From Promethearchaeota archaeon (lineage in GTDB: Archaea; Asgardarchaeota; Lokiarchaeia; Sigyniarchaeales; SOKP01), in contig JAHPZJ010000022.1 in assembly GCA_019058245.1 (NCBI GenBank), positions 55,746-98,751 on the forward strand: a stretch of 43,006 bases of DNA, read 5' to 3'. The position numbers and the translations under genes were made by a program. Position 1 is the stretch's first letter. Each line of letters opens with the position of its first letter. Below are positions 26,005-35,313 of the stretch, in pieces. The notes under the pieces are model-generated. The model was given only the letters and a program-made list of their open reading frames with translations. It ran no database searches and was not told the origin of the DNA.

Positions 26005-27864
26005 ATGCCAGATTTAAGCGATCCTGAGTTTCTGGTGGATGAGAACAAAGTTTGGTTTACTGAAGGCTATTGGCCTGAAGGAGTTCCAAAACAATTAAAA
26101 GATATTGAAGATGTAGAAATTTTACCATTATGGAAAGTGTTTTTGAAAGCAGCAGAAAAATATGATACTATGGAAAAAGATGTTTGTATTTTTGTTTATG
26201 GACCATATATAGAACGTGTGAAATTAAAATTATTGTTTGATTACGGTAAACGATTTGGGACATACCTTTATAAAGAATTAGGAATTAGAAAAGGAGATGT
26301 TGTTGCAATTGATTTGCCAAATTCTATTAATTTTGTTGTTGCATATGTAGGGTGTCAATATATTGGTGCGATTGTTCAAGGCATCAATCCTCAGTATAGA
26401 CCATTGGAACTTTTGCATTCTTTAACTATGACAAATGCTAAGGTGCTTGTTTTAATGGATATGTTATATGCCATAGGGCCTAAAGAGATTCTTCCGAAGT
26501 CAAGTGTAAAATATCTGATACCATCGAATCTTGTGGATTTTCTGACTGCTGATAAAGGAATTATAGAACAGTTAGGAATCCCTAATGCAAAAAGTGTAAT
26601 ACCCAATGAAACTGAGGATTATAAGGTTATATGGATGGAGGAAATAATTAAAAATACAGAACCAGAAGAAATTGAGACAGATATTGATCCTTGGACTGAC
26701 CCCGCAGTGTATCTTATGACTGGTGGAACAACAGGTTTGCCCAAAGTTGCAATGCTTTCACATGCGAATTTATGCGCGAATCTTAATATGGCTAAACCTT
26801 GGACACAATTAAAGGCTGGAATGATAACAATTGGCTCGATTCCATTTTTTCATAGTTTTGGGTTAACATGTGTTATGAGTGCTGCTTTTAATTTAGGAAT
26901 GGTCATGCTTATTTTTCCAAAACCACCAACTGATGATGTTCTGTGTGAAGCAATAAATAAGATAGATGCACCTGAAGGAATAATATACACAGGAGTCGAA
27001 ATGTTATTTAAAAGGCTCACTGACTTTGTACATGAGATAGGAGTAGAAGAGTTTAAGAAAAAATATGATATTTGGAAAAAAATAAAATATGCTACTCAAG
27101 GAGCGGGGCCTTTACATGATTATGTTCGGATACCTTTTGAAGAAATTTTTAGTCCAATACGTACAGGTTACGGATTAACTGAAACATCTCCTATGGTAAG
27201 TATTGCTCCATTTTGGGGTCCTACGAAGACTGGAAAACTAGGATTACCAATTCCTGGTTGTGATTGGGCAATATTTGACTCAGAAAACTTTGAGAAGGGA
27301 CCTATATGTGATGGAACAAAAGAAAGAGGCGGTTTTGGAATTGAAAATACTGGGGAAATCTGTGTTGCTGGACCACATATTATGTTAGGTTACTTGGGTG
27401 AACAAAAAGAACAAGAAGATAACCTCAAATACTGGGGCGGAAAGCGATGGCTTCTTACTGGAGATATCGGATTTATGGATGAACATGGCTGGATTGAGAT
27501 TCGAGACAGAAAAAAATCTTTAATTAAGGTTTCAGGTCATTCTGTATTCCCCAAAGAAGTAGAAGAGCTACTCGGACACCATGAATTTGTTGATGAAGTT
27601 GCTGTTGCAGGAATACCAGATGAGATGATGGGTGAAGCTGTAAAAGCATGGGTAACACTTAAAAAAGGATATAAAGCTGATCGTGATATAACAAGTGAAC
27701 AATTGAAGGAATGGTCAAGAGAAAATATGGCAAAGTGGAAAAGTCCCAAATATATAGAATTTGTCCGAAGTATGCCAGTTAGCATGACTGGTAAGGTTGA
27801 GAGACGTGAACTTCAAGAAAAGGATATAACTAAACTTAAAAAAGGAAAATCCATTAAAGGTTAA
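26005..27864 (+). CDS. AMP-forming acyl-CoA ligase (FadD-like)
   Basis: The 619-residue enzyme of the ANL superfamily contains MTGGTTGLPK (238-247, the phosphate-binding loop), GYGLTE (388-393), LLTGD (483-487) with IRDRKKSLIKVSGHSVFP right after, and the C-terminal catalytic lysine in SMTGKVERREL (Lys597). It activates a carboxylic acid to acyl-AMP and then acyl-CoA. Medium- or long-chain fatty acids are the likely substrates, because of its length and the GYGLTETSP form, but aryl acids are not excluded. ATG at 26005 has a GTGAT ribosome site six bases before. A palindrome at 25900-25926 may control it. It ends at a hairpin terminator at 27901-27925. Confidence 0.93.
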   Translation: MPDLSDPEFLVDENKVWFTEGYWPEGVPKQLKDIEDVEILPLWKVFLKAAEKYDTMEKDVCIFVYGPYIERVKLKLLFDYGKRFGTYLYKELGIRKGDVVAIDLPNSINFVVAYVGCQYIGAIVQGINPQYRPLELLHSLTMTNAKVLVLMDMLYAIGPKEILPKSSVKYLIPSNLVDFLTADKGIIEQLGIPNAKSVIPNETEDYKVIWMEEIIKNTEPEEIETDIDPWTDPAVYLMTGGTTGLPKVAMLSHANLCANLNMAKPWTQLKAGMITIGSIPFFHSFGLTCVMSAAFNLGMVMLIFPKPPTDDVLCEAINKIDAPEGIIYTGVEMLFKRLTDFVHEIGVEEFKKKYDIWKKIKYATQGAGPLHDYVRIPFEEIFSPIRTGYGLTETSPMVSIAPFWGPTKTGKLGLPIPGCDWAIFDSENFEKGPICDGTKERGGFGIENTGEICVAGPHIMLGYLGEQKEQEDNLKYWGGKRWLLTGDIGFMDEHGWIEIRDRKKSLIKVSGHSVFPKEVEELLGHHEFVDEVAVAGIPDEMMGEAVKAWVTLKKGYKADRDITSEQLKEWSRENMAKWKSPKYIEFVRSMPVSMTGKVERRELQEKDITKLKKGKSIKG

Positions 27865-27900
27865 ACAGTTAGGTCTCTATTATTTTAAACTTTTTTTTAA

Positions 27901-27925
27901 TATCTCTTTTAGAGATCTTTTTTTT
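27901..27925 (+). terminator. Hairpin plus T8 after the acyl-CoA ligase gene
   Basis: ATCTC (27902-27906), loop TTTTA, GAGAT (27912-27916), then C and eight T. A further T8 lies at 27891-27898. It sits between the convergent ligase and PH-like genes. Confidence 0.6.
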
Positions 27926-27934
27926 AAATATTTC

Positions 27935-28294
27935 TCAATATAATATATTCCTATTTATTAATTCACTTAATTCCATGTTTCTCTTCTTCCCAGAACTCTT
28001 ATTATCTGCCATTGTAATAGAAAATATAAAACCATCTGTGGTTTCAATTCTTAAAACATAGATTTTTCCTATTTTTATGTTAAATGCTTTATTAATTTTT
28101 AATAAGGGAATTTTAAAACCATCAGTGAATTTATCAATTATAGGGTCTATTTCTGTTAAGCTTATATTTGATTTTTTTAAAAGTGTTAATTCTTGATTTG
28201 TTAGTAAAATTTTTCCAAATTGCATTTTGAATTGCCAATCCCTCTCCACTTCTCCTTCACAGAAATATCCTTCTAAATTAAAAAGTAACGACAT
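27935..28294 (-). CDS. Small beta-rich protein, PH/GRAM-like fold suspected
   Basis: This 119-residue protein alternates strands and has one C-terminal helix. The line GKILLTNQELTLL resembles the opening of GRAM/PH-like domains (G-x-L-x-LTN-x-x-L). It continues with DGFKIPLLKINKAFN, then GKIYVLRIETTDGFIFSITM and a helix ending ELSELINRNILY. This order suits a PH-like barrel capped by a helix, but no residue proves it. ATG at 28294. It lies between the acyl-CoA ligase and a LURP-one-like gene, so a lipid-binding role is conceivable but not shown. Confidence 0.5.
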   Translation of the reverse strand: MSLLFNLEGYFCEGEVERDWQFKMQFGKILLTNQELTLLKKSNISLTEIDPIIDKFTDGFKIPLLKINKAFNIKIGKIYVLRIETTDGFIFSITMADNKSSGKKRNMELSELINRNILY

Positions 28295-28469
28295 GAAAGA
28301 CTAATTTTTTTCTTTTAAATTGAATTAATATATTGAATTCTCTTATTAGTTTTTTTCGTTATTAATATCCTACACAAAAAATCCACCAGATAATATTCAA
28401 TAAATTTTTAAGGCTAAAGTGGCATCTAAATTATTATATAAATCATATAAATAATAAGGCAAATAGAAA

Positions 28470-29000
28470 ATGTCACTTCAAAAAACTCGGGAATTTATAC
28501 TTCAGGAAAAAATGATCTCTTTGAAAGATAAAGGAAAAATAATGAACTTAAATAAAGAAGTTCTTGGTACATTTGGGGGTAAAATAATAAAAATTGGCAA
28601 TACTTACCGAATAAGAGATCTTGATGAGAATCCTATATTAACAGTTCATGAAAAAGTAATTTCAATGCGCTCTACATATAAGTTTTATAAAGGTGGCGAA
28701 CAAGATGAAGATATGTACATTGGGAAACTGAAAAGAAAGCTTGTTGCTGTTAAACCAAGTTACTGGTTTGAGGATCCAGGTGAAAATAAAGTGTTTACAA
28801 TGAAGGGAAATATTTTTACCTTAAAATATAAAATACTAAAAGATAATAAAGTGGTTGCTGAAATTCATAAGAAACTTTTCAAGAGCTTAATTAAGGGAAC
28901 GTATGGAATAAGGGTGAATCCTGATTTAGATGATGATTCAGCTATGCTAGTATTAGGAATTGTCTTAATGCTCCATCATGAAAAAGAAGAAAATCGATAA
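28470..29000 (+). CDS. LURP-one-related (Tubby/scramblase-like barrel) protein
   Basis: The 176-residue protein follows the LURP-one-related family: an N-terminal EFILQEKMISLKDKGKIMN, LGTFGGKIIKIGNTYRIRDLDENPILTVHEK, KLKRKLVAVKPSYWFEDP, then FTLKYKILKDNKVVAEIHKK and an acidic YGIRVNPDLDDDSAMLVLGIVLMLHHE end. The twelve-stranded barrel around a hydrophobic helix is shared with Tubby and phospholipid scramblases. The near-terminal hydrophobic helix (SAMLVLGIVLML) fits the buried one. Role in archaea unknown; membrane-lipid linkage is suggested by the fold. A TATA-like TTATATAAAT lies about 35 bases before the ATG. Confidence 0.75.
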   Translation: MSLQKTREFILQEKMISLKDKGKIMNLNKEVLGTFGGKIIKIGNTYRIRDLDENPILTVHEKVISMRSTYKFYKGGEQDEDMYIGKLKRKLVAVKPSYWFEDPGENKVFTMKGNIFTLKYKILKDNKVVAEIHKKLFKSLIKGTYGIRVNPDLDDDSAMLVLGIVLMLHHEKEENR

Positions 29001-29026
29001 AAACTAATTTTTTTTTAAAAGTTTTT
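28999..29026 (+). terminator. Hairpin with T9 loop after the LURP-one-like gene
   Basis: AAAAACT (28999-29005) pairs with AGTTTTT (29020-29026), enclosing nine T residues. It begins at the stop codon and would work as a poly-T archaeal terminator, whether or not the hairpin matters. Confidence 0.45.
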
Positions 29027-29172
29027 AGAAAAATTCTATATTTAAATATAATATTTTTTTTATATTGTGTGAATATTATGCTCATATATTAAAATTAGAA
29101 ACATTTATATTTGTAAAAAATCATATGTTTAATGGACTTTTGTGAAAACTCTATCTTTTTAAGGGGTACTAT

Positions 29173-29433
29173 ATGCAACTACAATATAAATTAATTAAAG
29201 TAGTATGTCCACGCTGTGGTGCAGAAAAAGAGGTGCCAGTTCCTAATAGTCTATTTTCTCAAAAAAAAACGGGGCATATTAAAATACGAGTCCCTAAAGG
29301 AGTTGTTTGTCAAGAACATGTATTTATTGTATTTCTAAATATTAATGGAAAAGTTATTGGATATGAAACTGTTGATCTATCTGTATCATCTATAACTGAA
29401 TTTGAACCGCCAGAGAAAAAATCTGTAGATTAA
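29173..29433 (+). CDS. Small CxxC-type zinc-module protein
   Basis: The 86-residue protein starts KVVCPRCGAEKEVPVP (Cys12, Cys15), then IKIRVPKGVVCQEHVFIVFLN and VIGYETVDL. The CxxC pair and later Cys-x-x-His form a likely four-ligand zinc site. The same module opens the larger protein at 36303-35314, with CPIC, VPSNYMCEHGF and VRGYQRSDL, so they are paralogous modules. ATG follows AAGGGGTACTAT, a strong ribosome site. Function unknown; a partner or target-binding domain is my best guess. Confidence 0.65.
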   Translation: MQLQYKLIKVVCPRCGAEKEVPVPNSLFSQKKTGHIKIRVPKGVVCQEHVFIVFLNINGKVIGYETVDLSVSSITEFEPPEKKSVD

Positions 29434-29495
29434 CCTATATAGTGAATAAAATAATAAAAAGTCATTATAATCAAGATAAAAATAACCACTTTCGG

Positions 29496-31118
29496 TTACT
29501 TATTTAATCTTTTATATGTTTTTCTCATAATCTTATATATATTTAAATACTCTTTGAAAAGCTTATCATAGATTTCTCTGTTATCTGGATTGGGCTTAAA
29601 AATCTTTGAAATCTCACAACATCTTTGAATCTCATTCCATCTAAGATAGCCTAGTCCTACAGAGGCAATGAATGCGGCTCCTCGAGCATTTGCTTGAATT
29701 GGATTCGAAACTTGTTTAATATTTCTATTAAGAACATCAGCAAAAATCTGACACCACACATTACTTTGAGCACCTCCACCAATAATATTTAACTCAGGAA
29801 TTATAAAATCCTGCTTTTTTATATTTGGATTTTCTTTTATTTTCCATTTTTTGATAAATTGTTCTATAGATATGAATAACCATCGAATATTGTATGCTAT
29901 CCCTTCAAAGACTGCGCGGATTATATGTTCTCGTGACATTTCTAGCGATAAATTATATAATCCACCTCGAACAGTATAATCATCAACTGGTGCTCTTTCT
30001 CCAATTAACCATGGAGTAAAAATAAGATTATTTGAACCAGCGGGAATATGCTCCACAATTTTGTCGAATATTTTGTATACATCTGGAACAGCTTCTTCTT
30101 TTAATAATTCATCTTTATGATATAGAATCTTATCTCTAAGAAAGGTTAAAGCGCCTCCTGCAATTTCTTGTTCATTAGCAATAATATATTTTCCAGGAAT
30201 TGCTGAGGGAACACTCGCTATATTATGAAAAATATCTGTTTTTTTATATGGAACTGGACATGACACCCAATCTGAAGTCCCCGCATAGATATGTGTTTCA
30301 TAATTATTAACAGCACCAGATCCTACAGATGCTGATGGTACATCTGGTGCACCTACTATAACTTTTACGCTTCGATTCAAACCTAATTCTTCAGCAACAT
30401 CATTTTTCAATGTGCCTAGTATATCAATTGAGGATTTAATTTCAGGAAATTTCTCTGGTGCAATTTTCAAACCTTTAATAAGTTTTTTTGAGTATTTTAT
30501 ATTATTAATATCTCTAATATCTGTTATCCAATGAAGATGAACCGAAACTGTTGATGTAGCAAATTTTCCTGTAAGTTTTAAGTTAATAAAATCTTGTGGT
30601 TCTAAGAATTTATAAGTCTTATTGTAGATATCTGGAAGTTCATTCTTAATCCACAATATGTGAGCAATAGTATCTTTTCCATTTTTGCTAGGACCTCCTC
30701 CAGTTCGTTTTATCCATTTTAAAATTTTGAATAAGGAATATCCTGAAACTTGAATTAAACTTTTATGAAATTTTTCGATATATTTTGATCCTCTTGTGTC
30801 CATCCAAATTATTGAATTCATTAAATGGTTTCCATCTTTATCAACTGCGACAGTTCCACTCCATTGACTTGTATTACATATACCTATAATATCATCAACA
30901 GAGACTATACCACTATCAATAACTTGCTTGGAAGTTTTCAAAATTGCATTCCACCAGTCATCAGGATCTTGTTCTGCAGCTCCACCTTTTTGTACATATA
31001 ATGGAACTTCTTTAAAAGCCCATTCAAGAATTTCTCCTTCAGTAGATACTATTGCCGATTTAGGACCCCCAGTACCATGATCAATAGCTAATATATATTT
31101 AGTTTGTGAATTAGACAT
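29496..31118 (-). CDS. FGGY family carbohydrate kinase (xylulokinase-like)
   Basis: The 540-residue enzyme has the N-terminal ATPase motif LAIDHGTGG (Asp13-Gly17), GAAEQDPDDWW, ICNTSQWSG and SIIWMDTRG. VIVGAPDVPSASVGSG follows, with the likely catalytic Asp. Motifs for the adenosine site appear later, as IYAGTSDWVS and LNIIGGGAQSNVWCQIFADVL. The QDPDDWW line and overall length are nearest to xylulokinase and ribulokinase rather than glycerol kinase, but the substrate is unsettled. It is divergent from a GSA-type aminotransferase 150 bases away, so both may share control and act on related metabolites. ATG start at 31118. Confidence 0.88.
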   Translation of the reverse strand: MSNSQTKYILAIDHGTGGPKSAIVSTEGEILEWAFKEVPLYVQKGGAAEQDPDDWWNAILKTSKQVIDSGIVSVDDIIGICNTSQWSGTVAVDKDGNHLMNSIIWMDTRGSKYIEKFHKSLIQVSGYSLFKILKWIKRTGGGPSKNGKDTIAHILWIKNELPDIYNKTYKFLEPQDFINLKLTGKFATSTVSVHLHWITDIRDINNIKYSKKLIKGLKIAPEKFPEIKSSIDILGTLKNDVAEELGLNRSVKVIVGAPDVPSASVGSGAVNNYETHIYAGTSDWVSCPVPYKKTDIFHNIASVPSAIPGKYIIANEQEIAGGALTFLRDKILYHKDELLKEEAVPDVYKIFDKIVEHIPAGSNNLIFTPWLIGERAPVDDYTVRGGLYNLSLEMSREHIIRAVFEGIAYNIRWLFISIEQFIKKWKIKENPNIKKQDFIIPELNIIGGGAQSNVWCQIFADVLNRNIKQVSNPIQANARGAAFIASVGLGYLRWNEIQRCCEISKIFKPNPDNREIYDKLFKEYLNIYKIMRKTYKRLNK

Positions 31119-31268
31119 ATTGTATATAAATGATGTGAAAATAAATAAGGATTCTTTAAATTTTATCTATTAAAAACTCTTCATTCAATATATTAAAAAA
31201 AAATTAATTTTTAACGTAACAATTTACATAGTATTCTATTTTATTATAAAAACTAAGCTTTGATTAAT

Positions 31269-32675
31269 ATGTCTAGCATGAAATATGAAGACATGAGAGC
31301 AAAAATTGAAAATATTGTAAATCAGCCAATTAGAAAATTTAAAACAGAGGAATTAAAGGGGATAATTAATAGGTATCATAAAAATCATCCAAAATCTAAG
31401 GCAGCGTATGAAAGAGCGAAAAAGATTATCCCTGGCGGAGTAGAACATAATCTTGCCTTTAATCATCCATTTCCTCTAACAAGTAAGAGAGTCTATGAGT
31501 GCTATATGGAAACTATAGATAATATTGTTTTAACAGATTACTTAATGTGTGGTGGACCTATTATTTTAGGACATCAATATAAACCTTTAATAGATAAAGT
31601 TATTGAAGTAATTCAAGAATTAGGTCCTTGTCATGGAATAACAAATGAATATGAATATATGGCAGCTGAACAATTACAAAAATATTTTCCCTCATGCAAA
31701 ATAATTAGATGGCTACAATCAGGAACTGAAGCAGATATGCTAGCAATTAGAATTGCCAGAACCTTTACAAATCGTAAATGGATAATTAAAATCGGAGGTT
31801 CTTATCATGGTTGGTCAGATCAACTTGTATATGATATGCATGTTCCAGGGACAAAATTATTAGAGTCTCATGGTATACCAAAAAATGTGTTTAAGTGGAC
31901 AGACTCAAGTCCTCCGAACGATATCGAAACTCTTAAGCAAATGTTTAAAGAAAAAAGGAAAGTAGCCGCAGTTATTATAGAACCCATGGGAGGTGAATCT
32001 GGAAGTATCCCTGTAAAACCGGGTTTCAACAAAGAAGTAGAAGAATTATGTCATGAAAATAAAACATTGATGATTTCGGATGAAGTAGTATGTGCTTTTA
32101 GATTATCTATGCAAGGAGGGCAAGGTTATTTTGACTATACTCCCGATATTTCAGTATTTGGAAAAATTGTGGGTCATGGCTTTCCTTCAGCAGCAGCAAT
32201 TGGAGGGAGGGCTGATGTTATGAGTGTGTGTGCTGGAGGTGTAAGTGGAGGTAAAAAAGCATATTCTGGAGGAACTTTAGCGGCAAATCCATTAACTTGC
32301 GCAGCAGCTTATTATGCAATGAAATATGTTGAAGAAACAAATGCATCAGAAAAAGCTATTAAAGCAGCTACAAGGCTTTCTACAGGATTGAATAAATTAT
32401 TTGAAGATTATAATTTACCTTGGTTTTCTTATAATTATGGAGCAACAGTCCATTTTCATACGAGTTGCTTATTTGGACTTGATTTAGGTGATTCTCAACA
32501 AGCTGGAGAACTTCCAAAAAGGAAAGATTTTATGGGTGAAATGGGAGCAGCTCTAGTCGACCAAGAGCTTATATCAGTTGCGGGAAGTAGATTTTATACG
32601 TGTATGCTACATACTAATGAAATAATTGACGAAACAATTCAAAAAATAGATAAAATATGTCAAAAGATCGAATAA
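31269..32675 (+). CDS. Class III PLP aminotransferase (glutamate-1-semialdehyde aminomutase-like)
   Basis: From ATG 31269 the protein has 468 residues. A TTG at 31260 would add three. It contains IIPGGVEHN, GHQYKPLID, WLQSGTEADMLAIRIAR (the PLP phosphate loop), GGSYHGW, VIIEPMGGESG, ISDEVVCAFR (the PLP-binding Asp) and FGKIVGHGFPSAA with the Schiff-base lysine, Lys299. This set matches the HemL/class III branch. The Asp line ISDEV, typical of GSA aminomutase, is kept. No tetrapyrrole genes are nearby and the partner is a sugar kinase, so an amino-sugar or amino-ketone substrate is more plausible than heme synthesis. Confidence 0.88.
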   Translation: MSSMKYEDMRAKIENIVNQPIRKFKTEELKGIINRYHKNHPKSKAAYERAKKIIPGGVEHNLAFNHPFPLTSKRVYECYMETIDNIVLTDYLMCGGPIILGHQYKPLIDKVIEVIQELGPCHGITNEYEYMAAEQLQKYFPSCKIIRWLQSGTEADMLAIRIARTFTNRKWIIKIGGSYHGWSDQLVYDMHVPGTKLLESHGIPKNVFKWTDSSPPNDIETLKQMFKEKRKVAAVIIEPMGGESGSIPVKPGFNKEVEELCHENKTLMISDEVVCAFRLSMQGGQGYFDYTPDISVFGKIVGHGFPSAAAIGGRADVMSVCAGGVSGGKKAYSGGTLAANPLTCAAAYYAMKYVEETNASEKAIKAATRLSTGLNKLFEDYNLPWFSYNYGATVHFHTSCLFGLDLGDSQQAGELPKRKDFMGEMGAALVDQELISVAGSRFYTCMLHTNEIIDETIQKIDKICQKIE

Positions 32676-32894
32676 ATTTTGAAATTTGTAACTTCATTTA
32701 ACTTTTTTAATACCAGATTAAGTTTGTAATTGGAATTTTTTTCTTTAAAATTTAATTCACGATTTTTGATATATTAAAGACTATTTGCATGTTCTCGTTA
32801 TTACAGTTCAGTCTCTATTTTTTTAGCTTTCAAAAAATTTAAATGTATTAACTAAATATTTTCATAATAAACTGAATCTTATCAAAGATTTTCC

Positions 32895-34193
32895 ATGAAA
32901 AGAGAGTTATTAAAATTTAAAAATTTTTGGTTAAAAAATTATGTAGAAATTATCTTTTTCACATGTTATTTGATTCTTTTAATTCTTATCAGAATTATAA
33001 TTCCAAATGAGTGGGTATTATGGAAACTAGGGTATGAATCAGATAATGAATTCTATTATATGATGGCGGAAAACATTAGTTGTATTTTTGATAGAATAAT
33101 CATATCCCCATTCTGTTATAGAGTTTTTCAACCATTTATAATATACATATTACCCTTTGATATAAAATTGAGTTTTACTGTAATAGGTTTTATTTCTTAT
33201 TATTTATTGGGAATTGTGCTTTATTATACACTTAGAATTCATTTTGATAAGATTTATTCACTACTAGGGATGTTATTATTTATAATCTTTATAGAATGTT
33301 CAATAAATTTTCTCTATGTAGAATTTTCTGCAGTATACAATGTTGATGGATTGACTTACTTATTCTTTATTTGTTGTTTTTATGCGATTTTAAAAAGAAA
33401 AAATATATTATACGCCATCTTTCTTGTTTTAGGGGTATTAACAAAAGAGAGTATATTATTTACCATTCCTGTATTTTTTCTTTATAATTATTATGTAGAT
33501 AATAATAAACTAAAATTAAAAAAGGGATTAAAATCATTATTAAGAAATTTTAAATTTATTTTACCTGCAATAATTTCTGTATTGATTGTAAGATTGGTTG
33601 TAGTTCCATTACCGATACCAGAACATTATGTTTGGTACATGGGGTATAATGAAACTGATTATTTATCTTTAGATTATTTCAAAATGATGATAAACCGTGA
33701 AATTTCTTTTTTTTTTATTGAAGATGGATTTTATTGGTATATATTTAAAGTATGGGGTATTCTTCCTATTTTTCTCTTACTTAATAAGACAGAAGATATA
33801 TGGAAATGGATTAGAATTTATGGTATCTTTATCTTTTGTGCATATCTACAATTAATTATTGGAAAAACTGATTTTAGAGCTAGATTCTTATATATAGCTT
33901 ATTATCCAGTAATCTATTTATCAGTTTTAGGAATTAAAAGAATTAACGAATTATTAGGAACTTATATTCAAAATTCAAATAATCAGATTTTCACTATAAA
34001 AATAAAAAGAAAAAAGGATTACCTAATTAATTATTGGTTTTTTTTTATTATTATAGTTTATATGATTCTGTATTCTTATTTCTACATAATTGGAGTTCTG
34101 ATTATTATAGCATCACTCCTAGCATTTCAAATTGCCCGTGTTTTTATGGACTTTAATAATAAGAATATTGGCTTTTTCCAATATAAAATATAA
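32895..34193 (+). CDS. Polytopic membrane protein, GT-C glycosyltransferase-like
   Basis: The 432-residue protein has about ten hydrophobic helices. The first long loop after helix one carries acidic residues in ESDNEFYYMMAENI, followed by ISPFCYRVFQPFIIYILP. In GT-C lipid-linked glycosyltransferases, an acidic pair in the first external loop is the catalytic hallmark, and PFxYRxFxP is found in some uncharacterised GT-C-like families. LGVLTKESILFTIPVFFL further along is also typical of this group (KE in a cytoplasmic loop). The exact family and sugar are not identifiable. ATG at 32895 has no clear ribosome site. Confidence 0.55.
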   Translation: MKRELLKFKNFWLKNYVEIIFFTCYLILLILIRIIIPNEWVLWKLGYESDNEFYYMMAENISCIFDRIIISPFCYRVFQPFIIYILPFDIKLSFTVIGFISYYLLGIVLYYTLRIHFDKIYSLLGMLLFIIFIECSINFLYVEFSAVYNVDGLTYLFFICCFYAILKRKNILYAIFLVLGVLTKESILFTIPVFFLYNYYVDNNKLKLKKGLKSLLRNFKFILPAIISVLIVRLVVVPLPIPEHYVWYMGYNETDYLSLDYFKMMINREISFFFIEDGFYWYIFKVWGILPIFLLLNKTEDIWKWIRIYGIFIFCAYLQLIIGKTDFRARFLYIAYYPVIYLSVLGIKRINELLGTYIQNSNNQIFTIKIKRKKDYLINYWFFFIIIVYMILYSYFYIIGVLIIIASLLAFQIARVFMDFNNKNIGFFQYKI

Positions 34194-34249
34194 AGATATT
34201 TTAAAAAAACTTAACAAAATTTTTCTAATAATAAATCTATATTCAATAC

Positions 34250-35005
34250 ATGATTGATAAAGAAAAAATATACGATGCAGCTCTAATAATTAAAAATTCA
34301 GAGTATATCGTAGTGTTTTCTGGAGCAGGAATTTCTACAGAATCTGGAATTGATGATTTTCGTAGTCCCCATGGGCTCTGGAGTCGTTACGATCCTGGTA
34401 TTTATGCGAATTACCAATATTTCCTAAAGGATCCTTCTCTTTTTTGGAAAATGCATAAAGAAATAGAAGATCTAGTAGATACAGTGGAACCAAATCAATC
34501 ACATTTAGTTATTGCTGAATTAGAAAAGATGGGAAAGGTAAAAGCTGTAATTACTCAGAATATCGATATGCTTCATCAAAAAGCAGGAACTGGTAGATTC
34601 GGTGCTAAAATCTACCAGTTACATGGAGAATATGGAAAATTACAGTGTGTTAAATGTCATAAAGAATTTGAATATGAAGAAATAGACACTAAGAATGTAG
34701 ATTATCCCGTATGTGATTGTTCAGGATATATAAAACCTAAAGTTATTTTGTTTGGTGAATCTCTTCCTCATGGTGTATTAGAAGGAGCGATGAGCGAATG
34801 TACAAATGCAGATTGTCTGATTGTTGTAGGAAGTTCTCTATTAGTTTCACCTGCTAATTTTATGCCTTCAATTGCCAAGCAGTATGGTGCTCAGATTATA
34901 TTTATAAATAGAGAAAACACAATTATGGATGATTTGGCTGATGTATTTTTGAAAGGTAGCGCTGGCGAAATTTTTGCAGAATTGCTAAAAGTAATAAAAA
35001 CTTAA
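34250..35005 (+). CDS. NAD-dependent protein deacylase, sirtuin (Sir2)
   Basis: This 251-residue sirtuin carries VVFSGAGISTESGIDDFRS (NAD loop, near 21-39), TQNIDMLHQ, the catalytic His125 in LHGEYG, a four-cysteine zinc site (Cys133, Cys136, Cys155, Cys157), then VILFGESLP, VVGSSLLVSPAN and FINREN. It should remove acyl groups from lysines using NAD. The third and fourth zinc cysteines are spaced C-x-C instead of the usual C-x2-C, a minor oddity. Family members deacetylate Alba in other archaea; Alba is encoded 30 kb away, so a link is plausible only by family. ATG at 34250 has no obvious ribosome site. Confidence 0.95.
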   Translation: MIDKEKIYDAALIIKNSEYIVVFSGAGISTESGIDDFRSPHGLWSRYDPGIYANYQYFLKDPSLFWKMHKEIEDLVDTVEPNQSHLVIAELEKMGKVKAVITQNIDMLHQKAGTGRFGAKIYQLHGEYGKLQCVKCHKEFEYEEIDTKNVDYPVCDCSGYIKPKVILFGESLPHGVLEGAMSECTNADCLIVVGSSLLVSPANFMPSIAKQYGAQIIFINRENTIMDDLADVFLKGSAGEIFAELLKVIKT

Positions 35006-35313
35006 TACTTATTTTAAAACTGACTTATTTTAGTTTATTCGGATTTTCTAATTTCATTTTGTTCTTTTGTAATTAAAAATCTAATTATTTCTGTGATATT
35101 CTTAATTCCGTTGTATTCTTTAATATATTCTAATTTATCGAATACCTTTTTTTCTAGAATAATATAAAATTCATGATTTTTACAACAATTGCATCAAGAG
35201 GAAAAATTGAAAAAAAGCAGGACTGTTATTTGTTTCACATTTTTTCTTATTATATTTTATTATTTTTACATTCTGACTAAGAATTTAAAAAGTTAATAAA
35301 AAATTAGTTTTTA
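35006..35313. other. Spacer holding a broken RHH-like gene
   Basis: No complete gene fits here. On the minus strand a remnant at 35238-35035 reads like a ribbon-helix-helix regulator after two frame changes (described separately). The rest is A+T-rich. Confidence 0.5.
35035..35238 (-). pseudogene. Remnant of a ribbon-helix-helix-like regulator, two frame changes
   Basis: From a GTG at 35238 the first frame gives MKQITV, which resembles an RHH strand. A second frame near 35200 reads FPLDAIVVKI. A third, ending at TAA 35035-35037, reads HEFYIILEKKVFDKL, then EYNGIKNITEIIRFLITK. The last part has the helix-turn pattern of CopG/RHH proteins (xKxxYxxLxxI...xxxSxxIRxxI). No single frame with a start codon covers all three parts, so it looks decayed. 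Low information content and A+T bias leave room for chance. Confidence 0.4.
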
